Below, piece by piece: positions 7,915 through 15,850 of a stretch of DNA of 24,602 bases. This DNA comes from Prevotellaceae bacterium UBA5903 (GTDB taxonomy: Bacteria; Bacteroidota; Bacteroidia; Bacteroidales; Bacteroidaceae). The notes below the pieces were generated by a model. It saw only the letters and a list, made by a program, of their open reading frames with translations, was not told the origin of the DNA and did not search any database. Every line of letters starts with the position of its first letter. Within the stretch, counting starts at the first letter, position 1. The DNA lies in contig DJEH01000056.1 in assembly GCA_002431845.1 (NCBI GenBank), positions 2,247 through 26,848 on the forward strand, read 5' to 3'. The translations under genes and the position numbers were made by a program.

Positions 7915-7946
7915 ATGCAATTGCATGCCACAATGGTTACTTTTGC
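7915..7946 (+). promoter_or_regulatory. 12-bp palindrome next to an orphan -7 motif
   Basis: ATGCAATTGCAT at 7915-7926 is a perfect palindrome, followed 11 bases later by TACTTTTGC (7938-7946). A regulator bound there would sit over the -33 region of a promoter reading toward exbB. The rest of the 398-base gene-free stretch 7812-8209 holds the acyltransferase promoter, a weak 6-bp hairpin (TGTATC/GATACA near 8009-8030), the exbB -7 box, and otherwise plain A+T-rich DNA. Confidence 0.3.
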
Positions 7947-8109
7947 ATTACATTCACACAAAAATAACCTTGCTTTTTTTGCTATTCATAATGAACTATT
8001 TAATTTTGTATCAAAATTTAGATACATAGCAGAACCCACAAAAAACAACTTGTTATTTTAAAATCATAAAAAAGTGTGGACAAAGGACCAAAGTTGCATT
8101 TTATTGTGT

Positions 8110-8118
8110 TATCTTTGC
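8110..8118 (+). promoter_or_regulatory. -7 box of the exbB-exbD-exbD-tonB operon
   Basis: TATCTTTGC, with a predicted transcript start near 8124 and a leader of about 86 bases before the ATG at 8210. The nearest suitable TTG (8094-8096) is only 13 bases away, so only the -7 element is supported. Confidence 0.55.
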
Positions 8119-8209
8119 CCCATAAAACTATATAGTGGAAACTGAAGCCTCTATCAGAACAAAATGAAACAAATCAAATAATTTCTACAAACATTTAATT
8201 TTTACAACA

Positions 8210-9076
8210 ATGGCAACTACAAATGCTAGCGCACCTAAGGGTGCACCCAAAACACAATCAAAGGGCTTTACCGGCATCAAGTCAGGTTTCGCCGTAATCA
8301 TTGTATGTTTCTTCATCGCTTTGGCTCTCTACCTCTTCGGTGCAGGTAACTTGAGCAACTTTAAGGGAACTGAAGGTGATACTGCAATGTTCTCATTCCT
8401 TTCAGACAACACTTACGAACCAGCAGGTATCCTCGGTACTGTATACAAAGGTGGTTTCGTTGTGCCTATCATCTGGACTCTTTTCGTAACTGTTGTAGCT
8501 CTCGCTATTGAACGTTTCTTCGCTATCCGCAACGCTTATGGTCGCACAAGCCTCACTAAGTTTGTTGCTGACATTAAGGTAGCTCTCCGCCAAAACGACC
8601 TCGTAAAGGCTCAACAACTTTGCGACAAGCAACGCGGTTCTGTAGCTAACGTAGTTGGTGCAACTCTTCGCAAGTACAAAGAAATGGAAGAGAACACTAC
8701 TCTTACTAAGGAACAAAAGGTTCTTTCAATCCAAAAGGAACTTGAAGAAGCTACAGCTCTTGAAATGCCAATGATGCAAGAAAACCTTCCTATCATCGGT
8801 ACTATCGTAACACTCGGTACTTTGATGGGTTTGTTCGGTACTGTGTTGGGTATGATTAAGTCATTCTCTGCAATGGGTGCAGGCGAAGGTGGCGCTGACT
8901 CTTCAGCACTTTCAGTAGGTATCTCTGAGGCACTTGTTAATACTGCTTCTGGTATCGCAACTGGTGCTCTCGCCGTAATTACATACAACTACTACACTAA
9001 CAAGATCGACCGCTTGACTTTCAGCCTCGACGAAGTTGGTTTTACTATCGTTGAAACATTCTCTGCAACTCACTAA
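8210..9076 (+). CDS. exbB: ExbB proton channel subunit (MotA/TolQ/ExbB)
   Basis: 288 residues. Inner-membrane core of the TonB energising complex, which uses the proton gradient to drive TonB. Hydrophobic segments lie near 26-43, 83-101, 193-215 and 242-262; the first precedes the usual three, as is common in Bacteroidetes ExbB. The family signature GLFGTVLGMIKSF (207-219) and ALVNTASGIATGALAV (241-256) are clear. A cytoplasmic helical loop lies between the second and third segments (KEMEENTTLTKEQKVLS). First gene of a four-gene operon, followed by exbD after 25 bases. Codon use (GGT, AAC, GTA, CTC) looks more biased than in neighbouring operons, consistent with high expression. Confidence 0.93.
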   Translation: MATTNASAPKGAPKTQSKGFTGIKSGFAVIIVCFFIALALYLFGAGNLSNFKGTEGDTAMFSFLSDNTYEPAGILGTVYKGGFVVPIIWTLFVTVVALAIERFFAIRNAYGRTSLTKFVADIKVALRQNDLVKAQQLCDKQRGSVANVVGATLRKYKEMEENTTLTKEQKVLSIQKELEEATALEMPMMQENLPIIGTIVTLGTLMGLFGTVLGMIKSFSAMGAGEGGADSSALSVGISEALVNTASGIATGALAVITYNYYTNKIDRLTFSLDEVGFTIVETFSATH

Positions 9077-9101
9077 TTAGCATAAATAAGGTATATAAGA
9101 C

Positions 9102-9713
9102 ATGGGACGTTTTAAAATCAAAAAACAAGATACGTTCATAGACATGACGCCTATGAGCGATGTCATGGTCCTGTTGCTTACCTTCTTTATGTTGACTGCA
9201 ACTTTCGTTAAGGAAGAACCAATCAAGGTAATTACCCCTGGTTCGGTTTCTGAAATCAAGATTCCTTCAAACAACTTGCTCACTATCTTCGTTGAGAAGA
9301 ATGGTAAGGTGTTTATGACTATGGACTCTCCAGAAAGTCTTACTCTATTGGCTAACAAAATGAACGAAGAGGGCAAACTCTCTCTTTCTGCCAACGAAGT
9401 GAAGGAATTTGCGCAAGCTCCTACATTCGGTACACCACTCAATACTATCCGCGGATGGTTGGCAAGCGGTGACAACAAGAATGAGCTCCTCACTAAGAGC
9501 AAAGAAGCTGGTATTCCTTGCGACAGCGTAAACAATGAGCTGAAGACATGGGTAAGCGCAGCACGTGAAGCGTGTGGTGAGAATATGCGTATCGCAATTA
9601 AGGCTGACAAGTCTACTTCCTACGCTGTAATTAAACGAGTTATGGATTCTCTACGCGAGATTGAGGAAAATCGTTACAACTTGATTACCTCACTTAAAGG
9701 TGTAGAAAACTAA
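9102..9713 (+). CDS. exbD: ExbD biopolymer transport protein, first copy
   Basis: 203 residues, with a short cytoplasmic N-terminus and one membrane helix carrying the essential protonatable aspartate in DMTPMSDVMVLLLTFFML (Asp20). The periplasmic domain follows. It is longer than E. coli ExbD (about 140 residues) because of extra sequence in the middle (about 60-130), then the usual strand-helix ending IAIKADKSTSYAVIKRVMDS. Partner of ExbB in the proton-driven motor. The next gene is a second, divergent ExbD after an 11-base gap. Confidence 0.92.
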   Translation: MGRFKIKKQDTFIDMTPMSDVMVLLLTFFMLTATFVKEEPIKVITPGSVSEIKIPSNNLLTIFVEKNGKVFMTMDSPESLTLLANKMNEEGKLSLSANEVKEFAQAPTFGTPLNTIRGWLASGDNKNELLTKSKEAGIPCDSVNNELKTWVSAAREACGENMRIAIKADKSTSYAVIKRVMDSLREIEENRYNLITSLKGVEN

Positions 9714-9724
9714 AATTTCAAGTT

Positions 9725-10369
9725 ATGGCAAAATTAGGTGGAAGTAAACAAAAGAAAATGAGTTCGCGCGTGGACTTCACGCCAATGGTGGATATGATCA
9801 TGTTGCTCGTTACATTCTTTATGCTTTGTACTACTCTTCTTAAACCACAAACAATGGAAATCTCAATGCCTTCTGACAAAGAAGACTTGAAAGAAGAGAA
9901 CCAAAGCCAAGTAGCAGCATCAAAGGCTATCACCATTCTCATTGACGAAAATAATACGCTTTACTACTTTAAGGGTAAACCCGATGGTGGTACGGATATT
10001 CCAAACGAAGGTAAGCTTTTTGCTACAACTTATGGCAAAGACGGCTTACGTAAGGTGCTTCTTGAAAGCAACCCTCAAGCTGTGAAGGCTGTTAAACAGC
10101 TGAAGGACAAATATGCAAGAATGGTCACTTCTAACGTTCAACAAGAACAAAAGAATAAGGCTGCTTATAAGGAAGAATTGAACAAAATTAAAAATGCTGA
10201 TTACACTCCAAGCGTAATCATCAAGGCTTCTGACAAAGCTACTTATGACAACCTTATCCAAGTGCTCGATGAAATGCAAATTTGCAGCGTCGGACGTTAT
10301 GTGATTGATAAGTTCGCAGCAGGTGATAGAGCTAAGATTGATGCTCTTAAAAACGGTACTGCGCAGTAA
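9725..10369 (+). CDS. exbD: ExbD biopolymer transport protein, second copy
   Basis: 214 residues. The same plan as the first copy: a basic N-terminus, then DFTPMVDMIMLLVTFFML with the conserved aspartate (Asp23), then a periplasmic domain ending SVIIKASDKATYDNLIQVLDEM. It differs strongly from the first copy outside the helix, so it is not a recent duplication. Paired exbD genes between exbB and tonB are common in Bacteroidetes. The two may form a heterodimer inside the ExbB pentamer, which is an inference from the ExbB5-ExbD2 stoichiometry known in E. coli. Confidence 0.92.
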   Translation: MAKLGGSKQKKMSSRVDFTPMVDMIMLLVTFFMLCTTLLKPQTMEISMPSDKEDLKEENQSQVAASKAITILIDENNTLYYFKGKPDGGTDIPNEGKLFATTYGKDGLRKVLLESNPQAVKAVKQLKDKYARMVTSNVQQEQKNKAAYKEELNKIKNADYTPSVIIKASDKATYDNLIQVLDEMQICSVGRYVIDKFAAGDRAKIDALKNGTAQ

Positions 10370-10394
10370 TAACATAAGTGAAGTATAAATTACT

Positions 10395-11258
10395 ATGTCT
10401 AAAATAGATTTAGCATCACGCGAATGGTGCGATTTGGTATTCGAAGGACGTAACAAAGAGTACGGAGCTTATCGTAACCGCGCAAACAAAGGTAAGTTTC
10501 AGCTTCGTGCTATCATCTTCGTTGTTATTGTACTTGCAGCTATTGCAGCAGCTTTGGTTGCAAAAACACAAATCGAAAATGCTTTGGCTAAGAACAAAAG
10601 CATGGACGGCGACGAAATCACCGAACTTCAAGAATTAAAGAAGGACGAGCCTAAAAAGGAAGAACCTAAGAAGAAAGAACCTGAATTGGAATACGAAAAG
10701 CCAGTTGAAAAGGTTAATGTAAAATCTTCTATTCAGTTCACCGTTCCTAAGATTGTGGAAGACGATAAGGTAGACCACTCAAAGGAACTTAAGACTCAAG
10801 ATGAGGTAACAAAGAACAAGTTTGCTATCGCAGCTCAAGATTACACCAATCCTAATGGTGATAATAGCGGTATTAACATCGACGACTTGAAAGAAAATCA
10901 ACGTGCTGGTGGTACCACTGTTCCTCCCAAGGAACCTGAAGTTGTTGATAATGCTATCGTAGAGCAACCTGCCACTTATCCTGGTGGTGAAAGTGCTTTG
11001 CTTGCATTCGTTAGCAAAAACCTTGTATATCCTGCTATTGCACAAGAGCAAGAGTTGCAAGGTACGGTTATCCTCCGTTTCAAGGTAGGTACTGATGGTT
11101 CTGTAACAGACGTTAAGGTTGAGAAATCACTTTCACGCGAGTGCGACCAAGCTGCCGCTGCAGTTGTACGTAAGCTTCACCGCTTCGTTCCTGCTAAGCA
11201 ACAAGGTCACCCTGTTCCAGTATGGTTCCGTCTTCCTATTCGATTCCGTATTCAGTAA
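10395..11258 (+). CDS. tonB: TonB energy-transducing protein
   Basis: 287 residues. The Bacteroidetes-type cytoplasmic N-terminus EWCDLVFEGRNKEYGAYRNR (10-29) precedes one membrane helix (about 38-57), a K/E/P-rich periplasm-spanning stretch (about 78-108, for example KKDEPKKEEPKKKEPE), a linker, and the C-terminal TonB domain from about 197 (GGESALLAF, LVYPAIAQE, GTVILRFKVGTDGSV, ending RLPIRFRIQ). It spans the periplasm and transmits ExbBD-derived force to TonB boxes of outer-membrane receptors. Last gene of the operon, 25 bases after the second exbD and followed by a terminator. Confidence 0.94.
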   Translation: MSKIDLASREWCDLVFEGRNKEYGAYRNRANKGKFQLRAIIFVVIVLAAIAAALVAKTQIENALAKNKSMDGDEITELQELKKDEPKKEEPKKKEPELEYEKPVEKVNVKSSIQFTVPKIVEDDKVDHSKELKTQDEVTKNKFAIAAQDYTNPNGDNSGINIDDLKENQRAGGTTVPPKEPEVVDNAIVEQPATYPGGESALLAFVSKNLVYPAIAQEQELQGTVILRFKVGTDGSVTDVKVEKSLSRECDQAAAAVVRKLHRFVPAKQQGHPVPVWFRLPIRFRIQ

Positions 11259-11290
11259 TCAGTTAGTCTGATTGCTAACTGCAACATAAG

Positions 11291-11327
11291 AAAGAGGACA
11301 TGTCCAAACGGCATGCCCTCTTTTTTT
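11291..11327 (+). terminator. Intrinsic terminator of the tonB operon
   Basis: AAAGAGGACATG (11291-11302) pairs with CATGCCCTCTTT (11312-11323) with one mismatch and a 9-base loop, and seven T follow from 11321. It lies 32 bases after the tonB stop. Confidence 0.85.
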
Positions 11328-11445
11328 ATTTATATGTTGTTTGGAAAACTCCTCTGACACTTTATGTAATAGGCCATTAATAATTTATAGAACACTACAT
11401 TGCTGCTTTATGTATGAAAAGGTTAACTATATAGAGTTTTATCTA

Positions 11446-11454
11446 TACATTTGC
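11446..11454 (+). promoter_or_regulatory. -7 box of the trypsin-like protease gene
   Basis: TACATTTGC, with a predicted transcript start near 11460, about 38 bases ahead of the ATG at 11498. No TTG lies at the expected -33 position. The remaining A+T-rich sequence from 11328 shows nothing else. Confidence 0.5.
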
Positions 11455-11497
11455 ACAAGCAAAATAACACTAACAAAACAACACAAACAACGTATAC

Positions 11498-12655
11498 ATG
11501 AAAAAAAACATCGTGCTTCAAATGCAAATGAAGTTTGTTTGCATTCTTCTCATGGTTATAAGTTTAATAGCCGCATGTAATTCAAAGTCCCCAACTCCAG
11601 AAGAACTATATAAAGAAGAAGCAACTGGCGTAGTAATGGTGCTCAATAAATTCTATTATAATGTAACTATGCCCAACGGAGAGCATTTATATTTTACAGG
11701 CATAGCTAAAGATGGTTCACTTATCGGACTTACTGATAATATAAACGAAATAAGACGCAATTGTGCCTATTTGTCAGGAACAGCCTTTTTCATAAATGAT
11801 AAGGGAATATTACTAACTAACCGGCATGTAGCCTCACCTACGATTGACGAAGCACAGGTAAAAGTATGTTTGATGAACATTGTTCGTTATGTCAAATCTT
11901 TGTATGAAGAACGCATGAACGAACTTACAATACAATATAATGAGTTAGAGGAACAAAAATATAATTGTGTTGGGGTTGATTATTGGGGCGATACACAAGT
12001 AGACCAAGCACAAATTGCACAGATTGAAAACCAACAATATCAACTTAAGCAACAATATAACGAACTATTGCAAGCACGCAACAAAATAAACAATCAAGCG
12101 AACGTATCAAATGTTTCCGTTCACTCTGTTTGCCAATTAGGAATAGCATATAATGACTCTTATGTAACAACCGAAGCCGATTTTATTGAGACCAATCCTT
12201 GCAACATCTTACGAGTATCTCAAGATAAAGATACCGATCTTGCGCTTATACAATTGCGCAATGGCCAAACACCGAAAAAGTGTCATATATTCGCAGTAGA
12301 TAAAAACAATTCAGCCAATGGCTTCTTCAAAAAACTTTTTAATGGTGATAAAGCAGTGTCTCCAACCAATTTAAAGATTGATCAAACACTCTATATGATA
12401 GGTTTTAATGCGGGTATACAATTGGCTAATACGCGCAAGGGTATTAAAGTACAGATGACTAGTGGACGCCTTACGCAAATGCCAGATGGCAACCGACTAC
12501 TTTACAGCATTCCTACTATGCAAGGTTCAAGTGGTAGCCCTGTTGTAGACGAATGGGGAAACCTTGTTGGTGTGAATTTTGCAAAGCTAAATGGTTCTGA
12601 CAACTTTAATTTTGGCATACCATTGCAAAAAGTTCGCAACTTTGTGGGCGAATAA
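11498..12655 (+). CDS. Trypsin-like serine protease lipoprotein with coiled-coil insert
   Basis: 385 residues. The signal peptide ends in a lipobox (LIAAC, Cys27), so the enzyme is probably anchored in the envelope. A chymotrypsin-fold catalytic triad is visible: His110 in LTNRHVASP, Asp247 in DKDTDLALIQL, and Ser345 in MQGSSGSPVV, followed by GNLVGVNFAK, as in the trypsin-like peptidase (HtrA-type) family. Between His and Asp lies a long Q/E/N-rich helical stretch (about 128-197, for example IAQIENQQYQLKQQYNELL) of coiled-coil character, not normal for the fold. There is no PDZ domain. An alternative start at the ATG at 11528 also gives a good signal peptide. It appears monocistronic and A+T-richer than the tonB operon. 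Substrate unknown. Confidence 0.8.
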   Translation: MKKNIVLQMQMKFVCILLMVISLIAACNSKSPTPEELYKEEATGVVMVLNKFYYNVTMPNGEHLYFTGIAKDGSLIGLTDNINEIRRNCAYLSGTAFFINDKGILLTNRHVASPTIDEAQVKVCLMNIVRYVKSLYEERMNELTIQYNELEEQKYNCVGVDYWGDTQVDQAQIAQIENQQYQLKQQYNELLQARNKINNQANVSNVSVHSVCQLGIAYNDSYVTTEADFIETNPCNILRVSQDKDTDLALIQLRNGQTPKKCHIFAVDKNNSANGFFKKLFNGDKAVSPTNLKIDQTLYMIGFNAGIQLANTRKGIKVQMTSGRLTQMPDGNRLLYSIPTMQGSSGSPVVDEWGNLVGVNFAKLNGSDNFNFGIPLQKVRNFVGE

Positions 12656-12671
12656 TCTTTGCTACCTTTGC
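12641..12671 (+). promoter_or_regulatory. Full Bacteroidetes promoter at the end of the protease gene
   Basis: TTTG at 12641-12644, then 18 bases, then TACCTTTGC at 12663-12671. Both elements and the spacing fit the consensus. It overlaps the last codons of the protease gene and points into a 118-base stretch with no normal gene. Confidence 0.55.
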
Positions 12672-12676
12672 ACAAC

Positions 12677-12794
12677 AAACCTATTTAAAAAAGAGCAATT
12701 ATGAACAGAATAAAATGCTTATTAATATTTTAGGGGGGGATAAGTATAACAGCATCGGGTAAATAAACTTTACTCGATGCTGTTTGCTATTTTT
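12677..12794 (+). ncRNA. Candidate small transcript with a 10-codon ORF and a G7 tract
   Basis: Lies between the promoter at 12641-12671 and the hairpin at 12748-12794. It contains ATG 12701, encoding MNRIKCLLIF and then TAG (12731-12733), overlapping a run of seven G (12733-12739). Beyond the TAG the same frame continues GGISITASGK to a TAA inside the hairpin. The peptide looks like the start of a signal sequence, so this could be a gene remnant as well as a small RNA or microprotein. Both ends are inferred. Confidence 0.3.
12748..12794 (+). terminator. Hairpin terminator after the protease gene and small unit
   Basis: Arms of 16 bp (12748-12763 and 12769-12784) pair fully apart from one G-U wobble, with a 5-base loop. 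T5 follows at 12790-12794 after a short gap. It could end either the protease transcript or the small unit. On the minus strand it may also serve serC, although no good U-tract follows there. Confidence 0.75.
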
Positions 12795-12850
12795 ACTATC
12801 TAAACAACTTCAAATAGATAGCAGAATACGTGTCTGTATAGCAATAGGGG

Positions 12851-13933
12851 TTAAATGCTTGCTTCAAAATCTTGCATACACTTTACAAGTTGCTTAACCC
12901 CTTCAAGTGGCATTGCATTGTAGCACGACGCTCTGAAACCACCCACCGAGCGATGTCCCCGTATGGCATAAATACCATGCTTAAGTGAATAGTCTATAAA
13001 CCTATCTTCTAAATGTTTGTATTCGTCATTTAAAACAAAGCACATATTCATAAGTGAGCGGTCTGCTTCGCAAGCTGTAGCATGGAATAGTTTGTTACGA
13101 TCAATCTCAGCATACAACAAATTGGCACGTTCAATAGCCCTTTCGTGCATTACCTCTACCCCACCTTGCTTCTTTATCCAACGCAAAGTTAGCAAAGCGG
13201 TGTATATGGCAAGCACTGGTGGCGTGTTATACAATGAATGAGCTTTAATATGATTTGCATAATCAAGCATAGGTGGTATTATTCTGCCTAAAGTACTATT
13301 TTTTTGAGCCGCATCGTTCTTCACAATAACAAATGTTACGCCAGCCATTGATAAATTCTTTTGAGCACCGCCATATATAACATCATACCTTTTTACATCA
13401 ATCTTACGAGTTAGGATGTCCGACGACATGTCAGCAATCAGAGGTATTGAACTTTCAATATCATAATGCAATTCAGTGCCATAGATAGTGTTATTGGTTG
13501 TAATATGTAGGTAGTCTGCATCATTAGGTATTGTGTATTGATGCGGAATATAAGCATAATTTTCGTCTGCCGAACTTGCCACACAAACAGTCTCACCAAA
13601 TTGTTGTGCCGCATGCATGGCTTCGCTTGCCCAATGTCCACTATCGAGATAAGCAGCCTTATGGTGCAAAAAGTTCATAGGTATCATACTGAATTGCAGA
13701 CGAGCGCCACCCCCCAAAAATAGCACAGAGTATCCATTAGGAATACCAAGCAATTCAGTCATCAATGCTTGAGCCTCATCCAATATATCTTTAAACATTG
13801 GCGTGCGATGACCAATTTCTATCAAAGAAAGCCCCGAGTGGTTATAGTCTATAATCGCTTGTGCAGTAGCTTCTTTAACCTCTTCGGGCAACATGGCTGG
13901 TCCTGCACCAAAATTATATAAATTACTTATCAT
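12851..13933 (-). CDS. serC: Phosphoserine aminotransferase
   Basis: 360 residues, the normal SerC length. PLP enzyme that transfers the amino group of glutamate to 3-phosphohydroxypyruvate in serine synthesis; it also acts on the related pyridoxal-pathway intermediate in some bacteria. Signatures are YNFGAGPAMLPEEV (6-19), IEIGHRTPMF (38-47), FLGGGARLQFSMIPMNF (72-88), and YGGAQKNLSMAGVT (187-200) with the Schiff-base Lys192. The C-terminus RGHRSVGGFRASCYNAMP matches the family. ATG at 13933 is the only start that gives the complete N-terminus. Unlike in many Bacteroidetes no serA follows it; the gene is convergent with the protease unit. Confidence 0.95.
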   Translation of the reverse strand: MISNLYNFGAGPAMLPEEVKEATAQAIIDYNHSGLSLIEIGHRTPMFKDILDEAQALMTELLGIPNGYSVLFLGGGARLQFSMIPMNFLHHKAAYLDSGHWASEAMHAAQQFGETVCVASSADENYAYIPHQYTIPNDADYLHITTNNTIYGTELHYDIESSIPLIADMSSDILTRKIDVKRYDVIYGGAQKNLSMAGVTFVIVKNDAAQKNSTLGRIIPPMLDYANHIKAHSLYNTPPVLAIYTALLTLRWIKKQGGVEVMHERAIERANLLYAEIDRNKLFHATACEADRSLMNMCFVLNDEYKHLEDRFIDYSLKHGIYAIRGHRSVGGFRASCYNAMPLEGVKQLVKCMQDFEASI

Positions 13934-14070
13934 TTTATCTTAAACCATTTATATCAATAAATGTGGATTGCAATATCAAGCGAATTTATTCTATTTTTCT
14001 CAGATAGCAAAACCCTATCAATTAAAATCAAATATAGCACATATTTTAAATAAATGTGCTAAAAAATACG

Positions 14071-14079
14071 TACCTTTGC
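14071..14079 (+). promoter_or_regulatory. -7 box of the carboxyltransferase operon
   Basis: TACCTTTGC, with a predicted transcript start near 14085 and a leader of about 100 bases before ATG 14185. The leader contains a 12-codon ORF (14100-14138, MCMKAVYFCPIT) that may be fortuitous. A TTTA at 14045-14048 is the only -33-like element. Confidence 0.5.
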
Positions 14080-14184
14080 CACGTAAAATCAAAAATCCAA
14101 TGTGTATGAAAGCAGTATATTTCTGCCCCATTACATAAGAGGTAGAATATCACTTCATAACACACTATGCACATTCAATAAATC

Positions 14185-15738
14185 ATGAGTGAACAATTAA
14201 AGAAAATCAAGCAACTCGTAGAGCTACGCCAAAAGGCTCGTTTAGGTGGTGGTGAAAAGGCCATTGAAAAGCAACATGCAAAGGGCAAAGCTACAGCTCG
14301 CGAACGTATTGAGCTATTGCTCGACAAGGGCTCATTCGAAGAAATGGATATGTTTAAACTGCATCGTTGCCACAACTTTGGCATGGAAAAGAAACAATTC
14401 CTTGGCGATGGTGTAGTAGCTGGTAGCGGTACTATCAACGGCCGTTTGGTATATGTCTTTGCACAAGATTTCACCGTAAATGGTGGCTCACTTTCTGAGA
14501 CAATGGCTCAAAAAATATGCAAGGTGATGGACCAAAGTATGAAGATGGGTGCACCTTGTATCGGTCTTAACGACTCGGGTGGTGCACGTATCCAAGAGGG
14601 TATCAACGCATTAGCCGGTTTCGGCGAAATATTCCAACGCAATATCGAAGCTTCTGGTGTTGTACCTCAAATCTCGGGCATCTGCGGTCCGTGTGCTGGT
14701 GGTGCTGTATATTCGCCCGCACTAACCGACTTTGTAGTTATGCTTGAAGGCATTAGCTACATGTTCCTTACGGGTCCTAAGGTTGTAAAGACCGTTACAG
14801 GCGAAGAGGTAACACAAGAAGACCTTGGTGGTGCATCAGTACACTCAACAAAGAGCGGTGTATGCCATTTCACTGCCAAGACCGAAGAGGAGTTTGCACA
14901 ACTCATCCGTCGTTTGCTTTCATACATTCCACAAAACAACATGGAGCATGCTCCACGAGTTGAATGTAACGACCCAATCGACCGCAAAGAAGACTCGCTC
15001 AACGAAATTATCCCCGACAATCCTAACATGGCATACGATATGTACAAAGTTATCGGTGCTGTAGTAGACAACGGAGAATTCATGGAAGTACAGCGCAACT
15101 TTGCACGTAATATCATCATCGGCTTTGCTCGTTTCAATGGTCAGAGCGTAGGCGTTGTAGCTAATCAGCCAAGCGTATATGCAGGTGTACTCGATTGCAA
15201 TGCATCGCGCAAGGCAGCTCGTTTCGTACGTTTCTGCGACTGCTTCAACATTCCTATCGTATCGCTTGTAGACGTACCAGGCTTCTTACCAGGCACAGGT
15301 CAGGAGTACAATGCAGTTATCGACCATGGTGCAAAACTTCTCTATGCATACGGCGAAGCTACCGTGCCCAAGGTAACAGTTACCTTGCGTAAGAGCTATG
15401 GTGGTTCGCACATTGTGATGGGTTGTAAGCAACTAAAGGCCGACTTAAACTATGCATGGCCATCAGCCGAAATCGCTGTAATGGGTGCTTCGGGTGCAGT
15501 TGCTATTCTTGATGGTAAGGAAGCTAAGACTAAGGAAGATCCTAAGGCATTCCTTGCTGAAAAAGAGAAGGAATACAACGACCTCTTTACCAACCCTTAC
15601 AAGGCTGCCGAATATGGTTACGTTGATGATGTAATCGAGCCTCGCAACACACGTTTCCGCATCTGTCGTGCACTTGCACAACTTGAAAACAAGCGCGAAA
15701 CACGTCCTGTTAAGAAACACGGCAACATTCCACTCTAA
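14185..15738 (+). CDS. Biotin-dependent acyl-CoA carboxyltransferase (MmdA/PccB-like)
   Basis: 517 residues. Moves CO2 between biotin on the carrier protein and an acyl-CoA, most likely propionyl-/methylmalonyl-CoA. Both halves of the crotonase-like carboxyltransferase fold are visible: GLNDSGGARIQEGI (127-140), the oxyanion region ICGPCAGGAVYSPAL (166-180), and in the second half VDVPGFLPGTGQEYNAVI and LRKSYGGSHIVMGC. Length and motifs match both the alpha subunit of Na+-pumping methylmalonyl-CoA decarboxylase and the beta subunit of propionyl-CoA carboxylase, which sequence alone separates poorly. It heads an operon with a small subunit and a biotin carrier. No biotin carboxylase or membrane beta (MmdB/OadB) subunit is in the window, so the direction of the reaction is open. 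Codon use suggests strong expression. Confidence 0.9.
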   Translation: MSEQLKKIKQLVELRQKARLGGGEKAIEKQHAKGKATARERIELLLDKGSFEEMDMFKLHRCHNFGMEKKQFLGDGVVAGSGTINGRLVYVFAQDFTVNGGSLSETMAQKICKVMDQSMKMGAPCIGLNDSGGARIQEGINALAGFGEIFQRNIEASGVVPQISGICGPCAGGAVYSPALTDFVVMLEGISYMFLTGPKVVKTVTGEEVTQEDLGGASVHSTKSGVCHFTAKTEEEFAQLIRRLLSYIPQNNMEHAPRVECNDPIDRKEDSLNEIIPDNPNMAYDMYKVIGAVVDNGEFMEVQRNFARNIIIGFARFNGQSVGVVANQPSVYAGVLDCNASRKAARFVRFCDCFNIPIVSLVDVPGFLPGTGQEYNAVIDHGAKLLYAYGEATVPKVTVTLRKSYGGSHIVMGCKQLKADLNYAWPSAEIAVMGASGAVAILDGKEAKTKEDPKAFLAEKEKEYNDLFTNPYKAAEYGYVDDVIEPRNTRFRICRALAQLENKRETRPVKKHGNIPL

Positions 15739-15850
15739 ACCAAGCGTCAAAGAGATTTTAAAAGTTCTTTAGTTTTGAGCAAGTAAGCACATATACAAGT
15801 GCCAAGTGCAAGCATGTGCATTCTTGCCCAAAACTATAAACAAACCGAAT

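Noticed and set aside
7843..8061. A 72-codon + strand frame in the acyltransferase/exbB gap
   Set aside because: It begins inside the acyltransferase promoter, its composition follows AT-rich noncoding DNA, no domain is seen, and it overlaps the palindrome and promoter motifs.
8611..8988. Long minus-strand frame opposite exbB (125 codons), with others opposite both exbD genes
   Set aside because: These are shadows of strongly biased codons in clearly identified genes; the S/T/P/I-rich translations have no domain and no promoter.
11341..11580. 79-codon + strand frame overlapping the protease start
   Set aside because: It overlaps the protease promoter and signal peptide in another frame, is rich in C/H/Y/K, and has no domain.
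14100..14138. 12-codon upstream ORF (MCMKAVYFCPIT) in the carboxyltransferase leader, considered as a leader peptide
   Set aside because: No codon bias toward one amino acid and no alternative hairpins follow, so nothing supports attenuation.
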